Shown: positions 1 to 7,896 of the stretch, in pieces | Layout: every line of letters starts with the position of its first letter | Numbering within the stretch: the first letter of the stretch is position 1 | Assembly (NCBI GenBank): GCA_964650285.1 | Contig: CAZYSP010000001.1 | Coordinates: 24,628 to 88,627 of the forward strand | Reading direction: 5' to 3' | Length of the DNA stretch: 64,000 bases | Origin: JACPJP01 sp964650285 | Lineage (GTDB): Archaea; Nanobdellota; Nanobdellia; Woesearchaeales; GW2011-AR4 | The notes under the pieces: generated by a model | Databases searched by the model: none | Told to the model about the DNA's origin: nothing | What the model saw: only the letters and a program-made list of their open reading frames with translations | Program-made: the position numbers and the translations under genes

Positions 1-1651
1 TTAAGATTGAAAATAATAAGATTAATGATAAAATCAAAGCCACTAAAAAACTTAAAAGGGGAATTGACGGAACATTTAGAAAAACTGGATCTCCAAAATT
101 GATTGTTAAAGCTGCGACAATGAGCAAAGCTGCTATTAGCATGCTGTAAGTGACCCTGTTGCTGGATTTGTCTATTTCCAAAGAGAGTTTTTTTATGTCT
201 GTGTCTTCTATGTCTACCTTAATTGTGCCTTTCTCTATCCTGTTTAGTGCTTTTGATGTCCTGTCTGGAAATTCTTCTGCAAACTTCTTGAATTTGAATA
301 TATCTTTCATAAAGTTGTTGAATACATATACTGGATTGTATCTTTGTCTTATCAACCTCTCTATAAAAGGCCTTGAACTTTCAATTATCTTGAATTTGGG
401 GTCATACTCAAGGGCAATACCTTCCAACGTTATAACAGTTTTTCCGAACAAAACAAATGGCATGGGTATTTTTAATCCGTAGTTTAAGGATAAACTCATA
501 ATTTCCTCAAGAGTGTAGCTTACCTTTACATTATTTATATCTCCATATTGCAGAGACTCTAATACATCGCTGATTTCATATTTTAATTCGGCTCTGTTCT
601 CTATAGCAGTGTCGCTTAACTCAATTAATGTATTTACTATCTTCTCGGCGTTGTTTTCAATGACTCCAGAGAACAAATCTATTGACTTTGCTTTTAAATT
701 TTCATCAAAATGACCAACTATGCCAAAATCAACAAATGCAATTTTCTTATCATTGGTAATGATAATATTCCCAGGATGGGGATCTGCATGAAAGAAGCCG
801 TGTATAAAAACCTGGGTTAAGATTGCTTCAAATCCCTTATCTATTAGCGGCCTTATGTTTATTTTTTTCTGTTTTATTTGTTTTATATTATGCAATTCTA
901 TGCCATCTATGAATTCCATTGTTAAAATCTTGTCTGTTGTAAAGTCATTGTATATTTTGGGTATTTTTATTGTCTTGTCTCTTGAGAAATTCTTTGCGAA
1001 TCTTTTTGCATTAACTGCTTCTTTCTTAAAATCAAGCTCTTTTTCAGTCCATTTTGCAAATTCTGCAATTATTTGCACAGGGTTAAATTTTTTTATCTTT
1101 GGAATGTGTTTTTCCAGCAATTTCGCGACATAAAACATAATTTCAGTATCAGTTTCCATTATTTCCCTTACATTAGGACGCTGTATTTTTACTGCTACTT
1201 TTTTATTATTTTTTAGAATAGCTTTATGCACCTGGCTTATGGAAGCAGAGGCAATAGGCTTTTTTTCAAAATTTAAGAATATTTCATTTATATCTTTTCC
1301 AAGCTCTTTTTTTATCTGTTGTTTTGCAATTGCATAAGGGAATGGAGGAACTCTGTCCTGTAATTTTTCCAGCTCCTTAATGTAGCTTTTTGGGATTAAG
1401 TCTGGCCTTACACTCAAAACCTGTCCAAATTTGATAAAAGTTGGTCCTAAGCGCTCTAAAGTAAGCCTTAATCTTTTTTCTATAGAAAACTTTTTTTTCT
1501 TTTCAATTCTTGCTTTAAGTCTTTTTGTCAGAGGAACCTTATGCTTAAGCCTTATTTTAGCAATCAAGAAATCAAATCCTTCCTCAAACAGGACTGTAAG
1601 TATTTCCCTAAACCTGTTTATATCTCTTACCTCTTTTATTATTTTAAACAT
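1..1651 (-). CDS. ABC1/UbiB/AarF family atypical protein kinase (3' end cut by window edge)
   Basis: Reading the minus strand from an ATG at 1649-1651 gives an open frame of 550 codons with no stop before base 1, so the gene runs out of the window. Seen: the family's K-x-G-Q signature (K74-F-G-Q77), an Ala/Ser-rich loop at about 133-140 in place of a Gly-rich loop, the VAVK lysine at about 155, an H-A-D-P-H-P-G-N catalytic stretch near 285 and F-V-D-F-G near 305. The C-terminus ends in two predicted membrane helices, typical of UbiB-like proteins. Known: the family supports isoprenoid-lipid or quinone metabolism in bacteria and eukaryotes through an ATPase-like activity; the archaeal role is unknown. 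At 550 residues it is close to family length, so only a few residues are probably missing. Confidence 0.9.
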   Translation of the reverse strand, partial: MFKIIKEVRDINRFREILTVLFEEGFDFLIAKIRLKHKVPLTKRLKARIEKKKKFSIEKRLRLTLERLGPTFIKFGQVLSVRPDLIPKSYIKELEKLQDRVPPFPYAIAKQQIKKELGKDINEIFLNFEKKPIASASISQVHKAILKNNKKVAVKIQRPNVREIMETDTEIMFYVAKLLEKHIPKIKKFNPVQIIAEFAKWTEKELDFKKEAVNAKRFAKNFSRDKTIKIPKIYNDFTTDKILTMEFIDGIELHNIKQIKQKKINIRPLIDKGFEAILTQVFIHGFFHADPHPGNIIITNDKKIAFVDFGIVGHFDENLKAKSIDLFSGVIENNAEKIVNTLIELSDTAIENRAELKYEISDVLESLQYGDINNVKVSYTLEEIMSLSLNYGLKIPMPFVLFGKTVITLEGIALEYDPKFKIIESSRPFIERLIRQRYNPVYVFNNFMKDIFKFKKFAEEFPDRTSKALNRIEKGTIKVDIEDTDIKKLSLEIDKSSNRVTYSMLIAALLIVAALTINFGDPVFLNVPSIPLLSFLVALILSLILLFSIL

Positions 1652-1716
1652 AAGTTAATTGTTTGCGAGGTTGTTTATATATTTTATTGAAATGGTCTTT
1701 TTTGCTCTTATCAATT

Positions 1717-2019
1717 TTACTTAACTTCTTCATTAACCCATTTGTCATAAGTTTCATTTGCTTCTGCATTGATTTTAATGATACATGGTATTTTGTAGCT
1801 ATGAATTTTCTTTACTTCTTCCTTGATTTTTTTATAGTTTTTTTCTTTTGTCTTCGCTATTATTACAAATTCCCTTTCATCCGCTATCTTCTTATTCCAC
1901 CAATACATGCTCCTGACAGGGTGTATATTTGAGCAGGCAATTAGTTTTTTATTTAGCAAATGTTTTGAAATTTTTACTGCTTCTTGCTCATCTTTGCATG
2001 TTATATAGATAAGGATCAT
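1717..2019 (-). CDS. cutA: Divalent-cation tolerance protein CutA1
   Basis: A 100-residue protein, the normal size for CutA1. It begins with the family's beta strand and Thr-Cys (ITCKDEQEA), followed by the conserved LIAC-N segment near residue 31 and the WW-K motif (Y-W-W-N-K) near 41. CutA1 forms a ferredoxin-like trimer; the role in copper tolerance is established only loosely and in bacteria. The gene has the same orientation as the ABC1 kinase gene 65 bases downstream. Start is the ATG at 2019; the next ORF (nop5) is divergent with its own TATA box, so cutA is probably transcribed alone or with the kinase. Confidence 0.88.
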   Translation of the reverse strand: MILIYITCKDEQEAVKISKHLLNKKLIACSNIHPVRSMYWWNKKIADEREFVIIAKTKEKNYKKIKEEVKKIHSYKIPCIIKINAEANETYDKWVNEEVK

Positions 2020-2102
2020 TTTTCCATCAATTATTTTACATTTGCCATTATATTATATATTTATTTCTATTTTGTTATTTTTATTCCTAATTTAAAAGGT
2101 AA

Positions 2103-2111
2103 ATATTTAAA
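2103..2111 (+). promoter_or_regulatory. TATA box of nop5
   Basis: The A/T stretch ATATTTAA lies about 25-30 bases before the ATG at 2136, which would place the transcript start at or within a few bases of the start codon (near-leaderless mRNA). Inference from spacing. Confidence 0.5.
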
Positions 2112-2135
2112 AGTTAATGCTGATTTTCCCTTATT

Positions 2136-3092
2136 ATGGCCAAATTCATCTTTTCGAATATAATTGGAAGCTTTGTCTTTAATGATAATTATAAGCTTGT
2201 GGATGGGTTGCTGTTCAAGGATATTGAGCAGTATAAGGATAAAAAGAAATATGAGGAAAAATTAAGGCAGAAACATAATGATTTGAAAACACCAACAGAT
2301 GAGGATTTATACAATATATTAATGTTCTTTAAAGACAAGAAATATTATCCTCAATTTTATAAAAAGAATGTGGAGATTACCAGGAATTCTGTCAAAGAAT
2401 CTGTAAATAATGATGCTTTGATAATGCAGACAATAAACAGCATCGAGGAGATTGATAAAACAATTAATTTGCTTACAAAAAGATTAAGGGAATGGTATTC
2501 ATTGTATAATCCTGAAATTTCAAATAAGATTGAGGACCATGAAAAGTTTGTTTCTGCAATAATAAAAAACTCGAAGAAGCAATTATTGAAAGAACTAAAT
2601 ATTGATGAAAACAATTCTATGGGTGCAAATTTAAAGGAAAAAGATGTTTCTTCTATTTTATTGTTGGCAACCCAGATAAATAATTTTTACAAATCAAAGA
2701 AACACTATGAAGATTACCTTAAAGAATTAGAAAAAATAACATGCCCTAATTTTGCTACAATTGCCGGTGTAACAATTGCTGCAAAATTAATAAGCCATGC
2801 CGGGAGTTTGAGAAGATTAGTAGAGATGCCAGCTTCTACAATACAAATTCTTGGAGCAGAAAAAGCTTTGTTTAGGCATATGAGGAACAAAAGAAGAAAT
2901 TTACCTCCTAAATACGGAATTTTGCATGAGCACCAGTTAATACAGAAATCAAAGGAAAAAATGCATGGCAAGGTTGCAAGGGCTTTGGCTGATAAATTAG
3001 GTATTGCTGTTAAGGTTGATTATTTCAAAGGGAAATTTATTGGGGACAAGTTAAAGAAAGGGTTGGTAAATAAATTTAAAATCCAATATTAG
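2136..3092 (+). CDS. Nop5 (Nop56/58-like) C/D box RNP core protein
   Basis: A 318-residue protein with the archaeal Nop5 layout: an N-terminal fibrillarin-binding domain, a central coiled coil (about 90-200), and the Nop domain (about 200-255) containing the A-G-V-T-I-A-A-K-L-I-S-H-A-G-S-L run and the P-A-S-T-I-Q-I-L-G-A-E-K-A-L-F signature. It bridges L7Ae-bound C/D RNA and fibrillarin in the 2'-O-methylation complex. The basic C-terminus (K-G-L-V-N-K-F-K) is usual. Fibrillarin follows 170 bases downstream in the same direction, the classic archaeal pair, although here the spacer is long and very A-rich. C/D guide RNAs were not found in the window. Confidence 0.95.
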   Translation: MAKFIFSNIIGSFVFNDNYKLVDGLLFKDIEQYKDKKKYEEKLRQKHNDLKTPTDEDLYNILMFFKDKKYYPQFYKKNVEITRNSVKESVNNDALIMQTINSIEEIDKTINLLTKRLREWYSLYNPEISNKIEDHEKFVSAIIKNSKKQLLKELNIDENNSMGANLKEKDVSSILLLATQINNFYKSKKHYEDYLKELEKITCPNFATIAGVTIAAKLISHAGSLRRLVEMPASTIQILGAEKALFRHMRNKRRNLPPKYGILHEHQLIQKSKEKMHGKVARALADKLGIAVKVDYFKGKFIGDKLKKGLVNKFKIQY

Positions 3093-3261
3093 TGATAAGT
3101 ACAATGATTAAAACTAATTAATTCAAAAATAAATTCGATAAAAAATAAAATAATATTAAAAAATAAAACTCCAATAAATGAAAAATACAATAATAAAAAA
3201 CAATATCAATAAAAAAATAAATAAAATAATAATTAATAAAAAATAATAAAATAATATAAAA
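3093..3261 (+). other. A-rich spacer between nop5 and fibrillarin gene
   Basis: About 170 bases made almost entirely of A and T, with A strongly favoured on the coding strand and repeated CAATAA/AATAAAA words. The stretch AACAATATCAATAAAA near 3210 recurs almost unchanged before the small-protein gene at 7210 and before the second purP gene (about 16961). No ORF or clear hairpin seen. Its sense-strand A-richness could make a long unstructured 5' leader for the downstream gene. Confidence 0.5.
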
Positions 3262-3930
3262 ATGATAACAAAATCAAAAATATTTGAGGTTTATGAGGAT
3301 AGGGCAAGGAAGAATCTCTACACGCTAAATTTAACTCCTGGAAAAAGGGTTTATGATGAGCAGCTGGTTAGGCAGAATAATATTGAGTATAGGGAATGGG
3401 ATGCTTATAGCAGCAAACTTGCAGCTGTAATCCTGAATAAATGTAACAATATTTTTTTAAGAAAAGGGGATGTTGTTTTATATCTTGGAAGTGCTTCCGG
3501 AACTACTGTAAGCCATGTTTCTGATATTGTAGGGAAAGATGGTTTTGTTTTTGCTGTTGATGTTGCTCCAAGAGTAATGAGGGATTTGATTTTTAATTGC
3601 GGAGCAAGGAAAAATATTAGTCCTATATTAGCTAATGCAAACCATACAAAAGAAATGATAGAGAGAGTAAGCATGGTTGATGTGGTTTACCAGGATGTCG
3701 CGCAGAAAGACCAGGTTGATATTTTGCTAAAAAATATGAAGATGTTTTTGAAAAAAGACGGTTACGCAATAATTGCGATAAAGGCAAGAAGCATTGATGT
3801 TACCGGGCATCCAAAACAGATTTTTAGAGAAGTTATGGAAAAATTAGAAAAAGAACTTATAGTAGTAGACTACAAGATCCTTGAGCCATACCAAAAAGAC
3901 CATGCAATGTTTATATGCAAGAATAAGTGA
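3262..3930 (+). CDS. flpA: Fibrillarin-like rRNA/tRNA 2'-O-methyltransferase
   Basis: 222 residues, typical of archaeal fibrillarin without the eukaryotic GAR tail. Conserved features: Y-D-E-Q-L-V near 31, R-E-W-D-A-Y-S-S-K-L-A-A near 45, the SAM-binding loop L-G-S-A-S-G-T-T-V-S-H near 76, the D-V-A-P-R segment near 100, the V-V-Y-Q-D-V-A-Q motif near 147 and A-I-K-A-R-S-I-D near 173. It is the methyl-transferring subunit of the C/D RNP with Nop5, encoded just upstream. The rpe ORF begins 4 bases after its stop, so the two are probably cotranscribed. Confidence 0.96.
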   Translation: MITKSKIFEVYEDRARKNLYTLNLTPGKRVYDEQLVRQNNIEYREWDAYSSKLAAVILNKCNNIFLRKGDVVLYLGSASGTTVSHVSDIVGKDGFVFAVDVAPRVMRDLIFNCGARKNISPILANANHTKEMIERVSMVDVVYQDVAQKDQVDILLKNMKMFLKKDGYAIIAIKARSIDVTGHPKQIFREVMEKLEKELIVVDYKILEPYQKDHAMFICKNK

Positions 3931-3934
3931 AAAA

Positions 3935-4588
3935 ATGCCAAAAATTAAAATTGTTCCATCAATATTGTCTGCAAACTTAGATAGATTAAAAGAAGAGATG
4001 GAAGAAGTAGAAGATTATTCTGATTGGTTCCAGGTTGATGTTATGGACAACAAATTTGTTCCCAATATAACTCCGCAAGCTGAACTTTTGAAGGAAATTG
4101 ATACAAAAGTTCCTCTTGATATTCATTTAATGGTGCAGGAGCCAAGTGAAGAGTACATCAAAAGCTTTATTGATGCAAATCCGAATCTGAAGATTAATAA
4201 TATAACTGTGCATCAGGAGGCTTGCAGCAATCTTGGAAAAACACTGGAATTTATTAAAAATAATAATATTAAGGCTGCAGTTGCAATAAATCCAAAAACA
4301 CCATTGGATGCTATAAAAGATGTTCTGGATAAAGTTGATATGGTATTGATTATGACTGTTGTTCCTGGATTTTCAGGGCAGAAGTTTATTGAGGATGTTT
4401 TACCGAAAATATCACAATTGAGAAGCATGAAACCAGAACTTGATATAGAGGTTGATGGTGGAGTAAATGACAAGACAGCAAGATTAGCTGTAAAAGCAGG
4501 TGCAAATGTCCTGACTGTTAGCTCTTTTATATTCAAAAGTGAAAATAAAGTCAGGGCAATTAAAGATATTTTGAAGAATTTAAAATAA
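3935..4588 (+). CDS. rpe: Ribulose-phosphate 3-epimerase
   Basis: A 217-residue TIM-barrel protein. Motifs: P-S-I-L-S-A-N at the N-terminus, the metal-binding D-V-M-D near 40 and I-H-L-M-V near 76, the flavour-determining T-V-V-P-G-F-S-G-Q loop near 148-157 and E-V-D-G-G-V near 181. It interconverts ribulose 5-phosphate and xylulose 5-phosphate. A longer frame starts inside the fibrillarin gene, but the ATG at 3935 gives the normal N-terminus (MPKIKIVPSIL). It makes metabolic sense with the G6PDH and 6PGDH genes at the other end of the window, which would supply ribulose 5-phosphate. Confidence 0.93.
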   Translation: MPKIKIVPSILSANLDRLKEEMEEVEDYSDWFQVDVMDNKFVPNITPQAELLKEIDTKVPLDIHLMVQEPSEEYIKSFIDANPNLKINNITVHQEACSNLGKTLEFIKNNNIKAAVAINPKTPLDAIKDVLDKVDMVLIMTVVPGFSGQKFIEDVLPKISQLRSMKPELDIEVDGGVNDKTARLAVKAGANVLTVSSFIFKSENKVRAIKDILKNLK

Positions 4589-4589
4589 A

Positions 4590-5450
4590 ATGCTGTGGGT
4601 TCTTTATTCATTGTTGAGTGCATTCAGCCTGGCTACAGCAGATGCATTTACAAAGAAAGTTCCTGATGTTGATGATTCTATTTTAATGTCAGCCAGATTT
4701 TTGTATGCTACTCCTTTAGCTTTATTATTGTTATTTTTTGTATCTATGCCCAAATTAGATATGAGTTTTTGGCTTATATCATTACTTTTTATTCCACTTG
4801 AGGCCCTATTACAGGTGTTATACGTAAAAGCCATAAGAATTTCTCCTTTGTCTCTTGTTGTACCCCTAATGTCTTTAACTCCTGTTTTCCTGGTTTTTAC
4901 AAGTTTTATTATGTTGGGGGAACTTCCAAGCATTATGGGGTTTTTTGGAATTTTAGTAGTGGTAGCTGGCGCCTATATTTTGAATTTTAAAGATTTTGGA
5001 AAAGGGATTTTAGAGCCTTTCAAAGCTATATTAAAAGAAAGGGGTTGTGTTTATATGTTAATTGCTGCCTTTTTGGCCAGTATTACCACCAATGTAGGCA
5101 AAATTCTGATCCAGAAATCGTCACCGTTGTTTTTTAGTATAGTATATCTGCCTTTATTTGCAATGGTGTTTTTAATAATAGCTTTTTTTACATCCAAAAA
5201 AAAGATAGTGCAATTAAAATCTAATTTTAAAGGCTTATTTCCTATTGGATTATTTTTTGGCTTAATGGTGATATTTCATAGTTTTGCTATAAGGCTAGTT
5301 ATTGTACCATATATGATGTCAATAAAGAGGACAGGTTCCATATTTTCGGTTCTGTATGGGTGGCTTTTGTTTAAAGAGAAAAATATTATGGGGAGGGTTA
5401 TTGGGACTGTGATTATGCTGATTGGAGCTGCTTTGATAATATTGTTCTAA
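4590..5450 (+). CDS. EamA/DMT-family membrane transporter
   Basis: 286 residues with about ten hydrophobic helices arranged as two EamA repeats (about 1-135 and 150-286). The N-terminal half carries the family's S-A-x-x-F-A/S-L-A and the late P-L-x-S-L-T-P-V-F motif (residues about 90-100); the C-terminal half ends with the W-L-L-F-K-E-K...G-x-x-I-M-L-I-G-A-A pattern. Substrate cannot be read from sequence; relatives export metabolites or amino acids. The ATG follows the rpe stop by one base, so the gene is cotranscribed with fibrillarin and rpe genes. Confidence 0.85.
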   Translation: MLWVLYSLLSAFSLATADAFTKKVPDVDDSILMSARFLYATPLALLLLFFVSMPKLDMSFWLISLLFIPLEALLQVLYVKAIRISPLSLVVPLMSLTPVFLVFTSFIMLGELPSIMGFFGILVVVAGAYILNFKDFGKGILEPFKAILKERGCVYMLIAAFLASITTNVGKILIQKSSPLFFSIVYLPLFAMVFLIIAFFTSKKKIVQLKSNFKGLFPIGLFFGLMVIFHSFAIRLVIVPYMMSIKRTGSIFSVLYGWLLFKEKNIMGRVIGTVIMLIGAALIILF

Positions 5451-5459
5451 AACAGAATA

Positions 5460-5471
5460 TTTATATATAAA
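5460..5471 (+). promoter_or_regulatory. TATA box of the pilin-like gene
   Basis: TTTATATATAAA ends about 20 bases before the ATG at 5491, placing the expected start of transcription on or next to the start codon (leaderless arrangement). Confidence 0.55.
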
Positions 5472-5490
5472 CATTCTTAGGAATAGTTAT

Positions 5491-5796
5491 ATGTTCAATA
5501 AAAGAAAAGCACAAGGACTTTCTATTACTACAATTATAGTAGCTGTTATAGTTCTTATTGTTTTGGTTGTTATTGCTATAAGCACTTATCTTACTGAAAA
5601 TTGGATATGCTGTGGAGCAACCCCCTTTTCCTCATGTGAAAATTCTTGTGGACATTTTGCGATGGAAAACAGTAAGAATATTTATGTGAAATCTGATTGT
5701 GAAGATACCGAAGGCATTGAACGTCGATGGGTAGAAGCAAGAACTATTGATGTACCAGAAGGTGGGTGTTGCTGCGAGATAAACCAAGGAATATAG
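5491..5796 (+). CDS. Small pilin-like/secreted Cys-rich protein
   Basis: 101 residues. The N-terminus M-F-N-K-R-K-A-Q-G-L-S followed by a 20-residue hydrophobic helix resembles archaeal class III (type IV pilin-like) signal peptides cut just before Q-G-L-S; this is a pattern match, not proof. The mature part (about 35-101) holds eight cysteines, two in a C-C pair and three in a C-C-C run, suggesting disulphides or metal binding outside the cell. No further family recognised. It has its own promoter and stands apart from the transporter gene upstream and the trpS unit downstream. Confidence 0.7.
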   Translation: MFNKRKAQGLSITTIIVAVIVLIVLVVIAISTYLTENWICCGATPFSSCENSCGHFAMENSKNIYVKSDCEDTEGIERRWVEARTIDVPEGGCCCEINQGI

Positions 5797-5860
5797 ACAG
5801 TGAAAATCACCCAAAACAAAATGATATCCTCTTCCAACAAAAAATCATTTTTCGCAAATA

Positions 5861-5870
5861 TTTATATAAT
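5861..5870 (+). promoter_or_regulatory. TATA box of the trpS unit
   Basis: TTTATATAAT lies about 25 bases before base 5891. The predicted transcript start falls at the ATG of the short upstream ORF at 5892, not at trpS itself. Confidence 0.55.
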
Positions 5871-5891
5871 AACTATACAGGTAAATAGAAT

Positions 5892-5963
5892 ATGAAAACA
5901 TACTCGCTATCGTTCGTAGCTTTCATTTCGAATATCCATAATAATTTAGGGTGTTTGAAATGA
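5892..5963 (+). CDS. Candidate 23-codon leader ORF coupled to trpS
   Basis: An ATG placed where the promoter predicts the transcript start opens a frame of 23 sense codons (begins M-K-T-Y-S-L-S-F, ends N-L-G-C-L-K). Its TGA overlaps the trpS ATG as ATGA, and the GGTG that can act as trpS ribosome binding site lies inside it. It contains no Trp codon, so it is not a classical trp attenuator peptide. The same RNA can fold: ATGAAA at 5892-5897 pairs with TTTCAT at 5921-5926 and GCTA at 5906-5909 with TAGC at 5917-5920. Whether it is translated is inference. Confidence 0.4.
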   Translation: MKTYSLSFVAFISNIHNNLGCLK

Positions 5964-7048
5964 AAAAGATAATTGACCCATGGGGTAGTGGGTTACTTGA
6001 GGATTATGAGAAGATCATAAAGGACTTTGGCCTGGAAGTTTTTAATCCTAAGCTATTTCCAGAACCAAACAGGATAATGCGCCGGGGAGTAGTGTTTGCA
6101 GGCAGGGACTTAAAGATTATTTCTGATTGCATAAAAAATAAAAAGCCGTATTATGTGTTATCCGGGATAGTTCCATCTAATGATAAGATTCATTTTGGAA
6201 ACAAGATGGTTGTTGAGGATATTAAGTATTTCCAGGAACATGGTGCAGATACGTATATACTTATTGCAGATTTAGAGGCTGCATCTGCCAGGGGAATTTC
6301 CCTGGATGAAGCGAAAAAACGTGCTTTAGAATTCCATATCCCGGCTTATATTGCTTTAGGCCTGGATATCAAAAAAACTACATTCTATTTTCAATCTGAA
6401 AATAGGGAAGTCATGAATAATGCATATGAATTTGCAAAAAAAATAACCTATAATGAATTCAATGCTATATACGGGGGTGTAAATCCCGGAAAAATGATGG
6501 CTGCAATAGTGCAGGTAGCAGATATTTTATATCCTCAATTAAAAGAGAGAATGCCCGGGATAATTCCTGTTGGTATTGACCAAGATCCACATATCAGGTT
6601 GACAAGGGATGTTGTCAGAAGAGTAAAGGAAAAGAAATTCTTTTTGCCTTCCTCATTGTATAATAAATATACTCCTGCTTTGGATGGTTCCATTAAGATG
6701 AGCAAATCTAAACCAGAAAGCTGCATAGAGCTGCCAGAGGATGTTAAAAATGTCGAGAAAAAAATCAAGAGAGCATTAAGCGGTGGTCGTGACACTCTGG
6801 AAGAGCACAGGAAGAAAGGTGCTATTATAGAGAAGGACATGGTTTTTGAGCTGATGAAACAGCATTTGGTTGAGGATGACAAAGAGCTTAATAAAATTTA
6901 TAAAGATTATAAGTCCGGAAAAATGACTTCCGGAGAATTAAAGGAAATTGCATGTGATAAAATGGAGAAATTTATGAATAGTTTTGTTAAAGGTGTTGAG
7001 AAAGCAAGGAAGCAAATAGGAAGGCTAAAATTCGTTAAATTTAAATAA
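5960..7048 (+). CDS. trpS: Tryptophanyl-tRNA synthetase
   Basis: 362 residues from the ATG at 5960; a GTG at 5951 is in frame, but the GGTG beneath it (5951 region) sits at proper distance to act as ribosome binding site for 5960 and gives the usual M-K-K-I-I-D-P-W-G start. Class I motifs: the HIGH-equivalent is I-H-F-G-N (near 74) and the KMSKS loop is I-K-M-S-K-S-K (near 247). The D-P-W-G and G-I-D-Q-D-P-H-I-R-L-T-R segments are typical of archaeal/eukaryotic-type TrpRS. The H-x-G-N variant replaces the second His of the usual motif. Charges tRNA-Trp in the cytoplasm. Confidence 0.93.
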   Translation: MKKIIDPWGSGLLEDYEKIIKDFGLEVFNPKLFPEPNRIMRRGVVFAGRDLKIISDCIKNKKPYYVLSGIVPSNDKIHFGNKMVVEDIKYFQEHGADTYILIADLEAASARGISLDEAKKRALEFHIPAYIALGLDIKKTTFYFQSENREVMNNAYEFAKKITYNEFNAIYGGVNPGKMMAAIVQVADILYPQLKERMPGIIPVGIDQDPHIRLTRDVVRRVKEKKFFLPSSLYNKYTPALDGSIKMSKSKPESCIELPEDVKNVEKKIKRALSGGRDTLEEHRKKGAIIEKDMVFELMKQHLVEDDKELNKIYKDYKSGKMTSGELKEIACDKMEKFMNSFVKGVEKARKQIGRLKFVKFK

Positions 7049-7209
7049 TTTAGAATAAAGTGTAAAAATAAAGTACAATAATAAAAATTCAATGAAAAAT
7101 TATAAATAAAAAATTTCAATATAAAATAAAAACAATATCAACAATTAAAAAATAAATAAAATAATAATTAATGAAAAATAAAAAAATAATAAAAAAAGAG
7201 GTGGGTAGT
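7049..7209 (+). other. A-rich spacer/leader before small membrane protein gene
   Basis: About 160 bases of CAATAA/AATAAAA-type sequence, sharing AACAATATCAA and AAATAAATAAAATAATAATTAAT words with the spacer at 3181-3240. The last 12 bases carry GAGGTGG (7198-7204), a good ribosome binding site for the ATG at 7210. Confidence 0.5.
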
Positions 7210-7422
7210 ATGGTACTAAGCAATGTTGCTCCATTAAAAGGCGGCTATATGATTACAAGCATAGTTGGCTTTCTTATTTCTGCAGTCTATGTTTTTCCAC
7301 GAAGCTATACGTGGGGATTGACTTTCCTGATATTTTTTGCCCTGATGTTTGTGGCTTCCATGATATCGATGACTTACGGGCCTGACGAGGCTATGTATCA
7401 TGTTGGGAATAAGGAACAATAA
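7210..7422 (+). CDS. Small two-helix membrane protein, unknown function
   Basis: 70 residues from the ATG at 7210, chosen because GAGGTGG precedes it at correct spacing; an upstream ATG at 7171 would add 13 Lys-rich residues without any such site. Two hydrophobic helices (about 14-30 and 36-54) flank a short V-F-P-R-S-Y-T-W turn; the tail is M-T-Y-G-P-D-E-A. I do not recognise a named family. The compact, motif-bearing sequence and strong ribosome binding site argue that it is a real gene. Confidence 0.6.
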   Translation: MVLSNVAPLKGGYMITSIVGFLISAVYVFPRSYTWGLTFLIFFALMFVASMISMTYGPDEAMYHVGNKEQ

Positions 7423-7502
7423 TTATTATTTTATTTATTGTCTACTTTAACTATACCCTTATTCAAAAAATGGTGGGTAAAATCAATTCATAAGAAATAA
7501 AA

Positions 7503-7805
7503 TCACTTATTAAACATCTCATCAAACTTTTCTTTTGCCTTGTTTTCTTTCCAATAGACTTCATGAGATGCGCGTTTTTCAAATAATGAAACTGCAATGT
7601 TGATTAAATCAGTCTGATAATCTTTAATGCCCTTTTCCTGTATAATTGATTTAGCGTCATCAATGCAGTCTTTAAACAGCTTTATGTTTTCTTCTTTTAA
7701 TTTTTGAGATACTTGTTTTTCTTCTTCCTCTGTCAGAAATACCTCTTCCCATTGCGGATATGTAGAAGTTTTGCTCTGTTTTGGAAATGATTTTGAAAAT
7801 GGCAT
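7503..7805 (-). CDS. Hypothetical protein, charged and helical
   Basis: 100 residues, no membrane segment or signal. N-terminus is Ser/Pro-rich (M-P-F-S-K-S-F-P-K-Q-S-K), followed by a Glu/Lys-rich helix (L-T-E-E-E-E-K-Q-V-S-Q-K-L) and an amphipathic C-terminal half. The frame is clean, base composition matches neighbours and plus-strand alternatives are poor. No family recognised. It stands alone between convergent and divergent neighbours. Confidence 0.55.
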   Translation of the reverse strand: MPFSKSFPKQSKTSTYPQWEEVFLTEEEEKQVSQKLKEENIKLFKDCIDDAKSIIQEKGIKDYQTDLINIAVSLFEKRASHEVYWKENKAKEKFDEMFNK

Positions 7806-7865
7806 AATAAATTAGTAAGTAAATAGCATTTATAAATTTTCTTAAAAGTACGAATAAACAAAAAA

Positions 7866-7873
7866 TATTTAAA
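7866..7873 (+). promoter_or_regulatory. TATA box of the MgtC-like gene
   Basis: TATTTAAA centred about 27 bases before the ATG at 7897; predicts a near-leaderless transcript. Confidence 0.45.
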
Positions 7874-7896
7874 CAAATAATAGAATAATAAGAATA

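Noticed and set aside
1663..1932. Plus-strand ORF opposite cutA
   Set aside because: Hydrophobic shadow of the CutA coding strand; no start signals.
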